Assembly (NCBI GenBank): GCA_016303035.1
Contig: JAEDML010000054.1
Location: 1-8,201, forward strand
Reading direction: 5' to 3'
Source: Clostridiaceae bacterium
Lineage (GTDB): Bacteria; Bacillota; Clostridia; Oscillospirales; Acutalibacteraceae
DNA: 8,201 nt
Part shown: positions 6,932 through 8,201 of the stretch, one piece after another
Position numbering within the stretch: the stretch's first letter is position 1
Layout: the number at the start of each line of letters is the position of its first letter
Translations under genes and position numbers: made by a program
The notes under the pieces: model-generated
The model's input: only the letters and a program-made list of their open reading frames with translations
The model's database searches: none
Told to the model about the DNA's origin: nothing

Positions 6932-6961
6932 TAAGAAAATGATTTTAACAACATTTTCTTA
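6932..6961 (-). other. AT-rich inverted repeat between the GDPD gene and the murD promoter
   Basis: TAAGAAAATG (6932-6941) is exactly mirrored by CATTTTCTTA (6952-6961) around a 10-nt spacer. It lies 17 nt after the GDPD stop codon and ends 4 nt before the -35 box of the murD promoter. It could be a weak AT-rich terminator for the GDPD mRNA, or an operator for a dimeric regulator acting on murD. The stem has only two G-C pairs and no clean U-tract follows, so it is a poor classical terminator. Confidence 0.5.
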
Positions 6962-6978
6962 TTATTTCTTATTGGAGT

Positions 6979-7698
6979 TTATTGCAGGATATTTGTTGTA
7001 ATATAATCGACACCCCAACCTGCAAGTGTCTCGGCGTCCTTTCGGTCGTCGCAGGTCCAGCAGTTTACCTTTATACCGAGGGAGTGCAGAAGTGATATAT
7101 TTTTCTTTGTCAGCCTGTCATAGCGTATGTCAAGGTCAAGCCCGTACCGCTTCAATTTGTCGGTAAGCTCGTCGTTTACCCTGCCCCTGTAAAGCAGCTG
7201 CGCGGATATATTCGGCAGATAATTTTTAAGTGCTATGAGATTTTCGTATACAAAGGAAATAAATATAACCCTGTCAAGCAAATATTCGCGCCTTGCTATG
7301 TCGGCTATGCTTATAATATCCTCCTCGGCAAATTTGTTTTTAAGCTCGGTAACGGCGGTCTTACCGTATTTTTTGCATATTCTGAAATATTCTTCGGCGG
7401 ACGGCAGGCATAAATCTCCGCGGCACAGTCCGTCCTTATCCCGCAGTCGTACGGTTCGAAGGGTGTCAAAATCGCTGCTTTCAACCGAAAGGTCGGTAAG
7501 GGAAACGCGCGCCGTAGTGTCGTCGTGTATCACTATAAATTTTCCGTCAGCCGTCCTATGAATATCGGTTTCAATGCCGAAGTAATCGCGGTTGCCGGCG
7601 GCAACAAAGGCGGCGGCGGTGTTTTCACATTCTATTCCGCTAAGCCCCCTGTGCGCTATAAGACGGGTGCCTTTTTTCTTTATCTTAACGGTGTCCAT
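6979..7698 (-). CDS. Glycerophosphodiester phosphodiesterase (GdpD family)
   Basis: This is a 239-aa single-domain GDPD TIM barrel. Family enzymes hydrolyse glycerophosphodiesters, from phospholipid or teichoic-acid turnover, to glycerol-3-phosphate and an alcohol, using a divalent metal. The visible signature covers HRG (16-18), ENT (25-27), the metal-ligand pair E43/D45 in GIETDIH, H58 in VIHDDT, the ELK motif (118-120), and the barrel-closing VNCWTCDD (201-208) and GVDYITTN (229-236). There is no signal peptide, so a cytoplasmic enzyme is inferred. I chose the ATG at 7698 because GGAGG lies 5 nt upstream and the family similarity begins just after it. An in-frame ATG at 7728 (249 aa) has its own AAGGAA site 6 nt upstream, but the ten added residues do not resemble the family. 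Possible promoter boxes (TTGAAA 7798-7803, TATCAT 7773-7778) are 19 nt apart, which is long. The substrate cannot be told from the sequence. Confidence 0.93.
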   Translation of the reverse strand: MDTVKIKKKGTRLIAHRGLSGIECENTAAAFVAAGNRDYFGIETDIHRTADGKFIVIHDDTTARVSLTDLSVESSDFDTLRTVRLRDKDGLCRGDLCLPSAEEYFRICKKYGKTAVTELKNKFAEEDIISIADIARREYLLDRVIFISFVYENLIALKNYLPNISAQLLYRGRVNDELTDKLKRYGLDLDIRYDRLTKKNISLLHSLGIKVNCWTCDDRKDAETLAGWGVDYITTNILQ

Positions 7699-7703
7699 AA
7701 AAT

Positions 7704-7708
7704 CCTCC
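7704..7708 (-). promoter_or_regulatory. Shine-Dalgarno site that decides the GDPD start
   Basis: GGAGG lies 5 nt before the ATG at 7698. It sits inside the codons that would encode residues 7-9 if the upstream ATG at 7728 were used. It is stronger than the AAGGAA (7735-7740) in front of the upstream ATG, which favours the shorter protein. Confidence 0.7.
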
Positions 7709-7783
7709 GAAAAAACAAGGGCTTTCATGTAATGTTCCTTATTTATTAGATTTATAAGCTGTTGGTACGATTATGATACCCAA

Positions 7784-8041
7784 TTATTTTTCGCTGTTTT
7801 CAAACTTAGCTTTGATTTGTTCGTTAATAATAGCATGCATTACAGGAATTTCTTTTAAGTCTTCTTCTTTAATACAGATATCACCTATGTCTTCTTTTTC
7901 ACCACATTGTGTAAAATAAACAAGCCAACATCCATCTTTTTTGTTTTCATCCCAAATCACACCCTGCATACCTTTGTGAACACCGTCTTTGGCATATCTT
8001 TCTTTTTCAACAATTACTTCTACGCAATCTAAATATTTCAT
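7784..8041 (-). CDS. Small conserved-looking hypothetical protein (85 aa)
   Basis: I do not recognise a named family. The 85-aa protein is soluble and acidic/lysine-rich, with no signal peptide or membrane segment. Its N-terminal 60 residues look like one small beta-rich domain: hydrophobic beta-strand residues (CVEVIV, 6-11), then KGMQG (23-27), which resembles the turn of SH3-like/KOW-like barrels and DUF4926-type proteins, then WLVYF and an EEDL segment. The C-terminal 20 residues are probably helical. The ATG start is well supported by GGAGG at 8050-8054, 8 nt upstream. The gene stands alone between the tRNA-Arg terminator and the gdpD-like gene. A hand count gives about 32% GC over 7801-8040, clearly below most of the window, and it uses AGA and TTA codons. 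This suggests a different history, perhaps horizontal acquisition next to the tRNA. That it is a real gene is fairly sure; its function is unknown. Confidence 0.75.
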   Translation of the reverse strand: MKYLDCVEVIVEKERYAKDGVHKGMQGVIWDENKKDGCWLVYFTQCGEKEDIGDICIKEEDLKEIPVMHAIINEQIKAKFENSEK

Positions 8042-8067
8042 TTTATTTCCCTCCGTATGGTGTAGTT

Positions 8068-8096
8068 AATAAAACTGCGAAGCAAAAACTTACCAA
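8068..8096 (-). promoter_or_regulatory. Possible promoter of the small AT-rich gene
   Basis: Between the tRNA terminator and the small gene, the minus strand carries TTGGTA (8091-8096) and TTTATT (8068-8073) separated by 17 nt. Each hexamer matches the sigma-A consensus at four of six positions, so this is only a fair match. The position fits: it lies after the terminator and about 27 nt before the start codon. Confidence 0.3.
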
Positions 8097-8111
8097 GGGC
8101 GAATATAACTG

Positions 8112-8145
8112 AAAAACCCTTTCTGTGAAAACAGAAAGGGTTTTT
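8112..8145 (-). terminator. Intrinsic terminator of tRNA-Arg, symmetrical
   Basis: A perfect 15-bp inverted repeat, AAAAACCCTTTCTGT / ACAGAAAGGGTTTTT, encloses a 4-nt loop. On the minus strand it starts one base after the tRNA CCA and its 3' arm ends in GGGTTTTT, the usual stem plus U-tract. Because both arms carry A5 or T5, it could also stop transcription coming from the other side. It separates the tRNA from the small gene at 7784-8041, which therefore probably needs its own promoter. Confidence 0.92.
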
Positions 8146-8146
8146 C

Positions 8147-8201
8147 TGGCGCGCTGAAGAAGATTCGAACTCCCGACCTTCTGGTCCGTAGCCAGACGCT
8201 C
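8147..8201 (-). tRNA. tRNA-Arg (anticodon ACG), 5' part beyond the window
   Basis: The visible 55 nt correspond to tRNA positions 22-76. They comprise the end of the D stem (GAGC), the anticodon stem TCTGG/CCAGA closing the 7-nt loop CTACGGA, a 5-nt variable region AGGTC, the T arm GGGAG-TTCGAAT-CTTCT, the 3' acceptor strand TCAGCGC, discriminator G and an encoded CCA. The loop places A34-C35-G36 as anticodon ACG, so this is the arginine tRNA whose A34 is normally deaminated to inosine to read CGU/CGC/CGA. The T stem contains two G-U pairs. The 5' acceptor strand and most of the D arm lie past the window edge, so folding of the whole molecule cannot be verified. A terminator hairpin starts one base after the CCA. 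Confidence 0.95.

Noticed and set aside
1921..7749. Many plus-strand open frames of 74-172 codons opposite the minus-strand genes
   Set aside because: They lie antisense to genes with clear family motifs, their translations show no domain signature, and none I checked has a convincing ribosome binding site. They are frame shadows of the GC-richer coding strand.
7762..7782. Small inverted repeat GGTA/TACC before the GDPD gene as an operator or terminator
   Set aside because: Only 4 bp pair without mismatch, which is expected by chance.
8147..8201. tRNA-Arg 3' end as an attachment site of an integrated element
   Set aside because: I found no second copy of the tRNA 3' segment, no integrase and no element genes in the window. 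Only the AT-rich neighbour hints at it.

Overview
The window looks like a chromosomal segment from a Gram-positive member of the Clostridia, possibly a gut-type relative of the Oscillospiraceae/Eubacteriales. That placement is an inference from Clostridia-like protein sequences (MurD with a GIGISN nucleotide-fold motif, a YnbB-type PLP lyase next to a clostridial beta-propeller-like protein), from GGAGG-type ribosome binding sites and TTG starts, and from a -35/-10 promoter of the TTGATA-17-TATAAT type. All nine protein genes and the tRNA lie on the minus strand, so transcription runs from high to low coordinates. I saw no transposase, CRISPR array, phage gene, frameshift or pseudogene. No stretch above 300 bases lacks a gene.

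Layout in transcription order: (1) 8147-8201 is the 3' part of tRNA-Arg(ACG) with encoded CCA. A perfect 15-bp terminator hairpin follows one base later. (2) 7784-8041 is a small AT-rich gene (about 32% GC by hand count, against roughly half or more in much of the rest) of unknown function. (3) 6979-7698 is a GdpD-family glycerophosphodiester phosphodiesterase, with a competing upstream start at 7728. (4) 6866-6978 is an intergenic region with an AT-rich inverted repeat and a very good sigma-A-type promoter for murD. (5) 134-6865 is a tightly packed seven-gene unit: murD (TTG start), two tandem M42 aminopeptidases, a GNAT-like protein with an unrecognised N-terminal half, a PLP-dependent YnbB/methionine gamma-lyase-family enzyme, a hypothetical NHL/beta-propeller-like protein (TTG start), and a small alpha/beta hydrolase. 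(6) 1-133 is non-coding, with two hairpins at the 3' end of the unit.

Within the murD unit the junctions are TAATG (1-nt overlap), 8-nt overlap, ATGA, ATGA, 11-nt gap and 12-nt gap. This strongly suggests one mRNA with translational coupling. Functionally the unit joins one peptidoglycan precursor step (MurD) to intracellular peptide and amino-acid catabolism: two M42 aminopeptidases that could form a mixed complex, and a PLP lyase that may act on sulfur amino acids. The GNAT and propeller proteins have no assignable role. The link between cell-wall synthesis and peptide turnover is inferred from gene order only.
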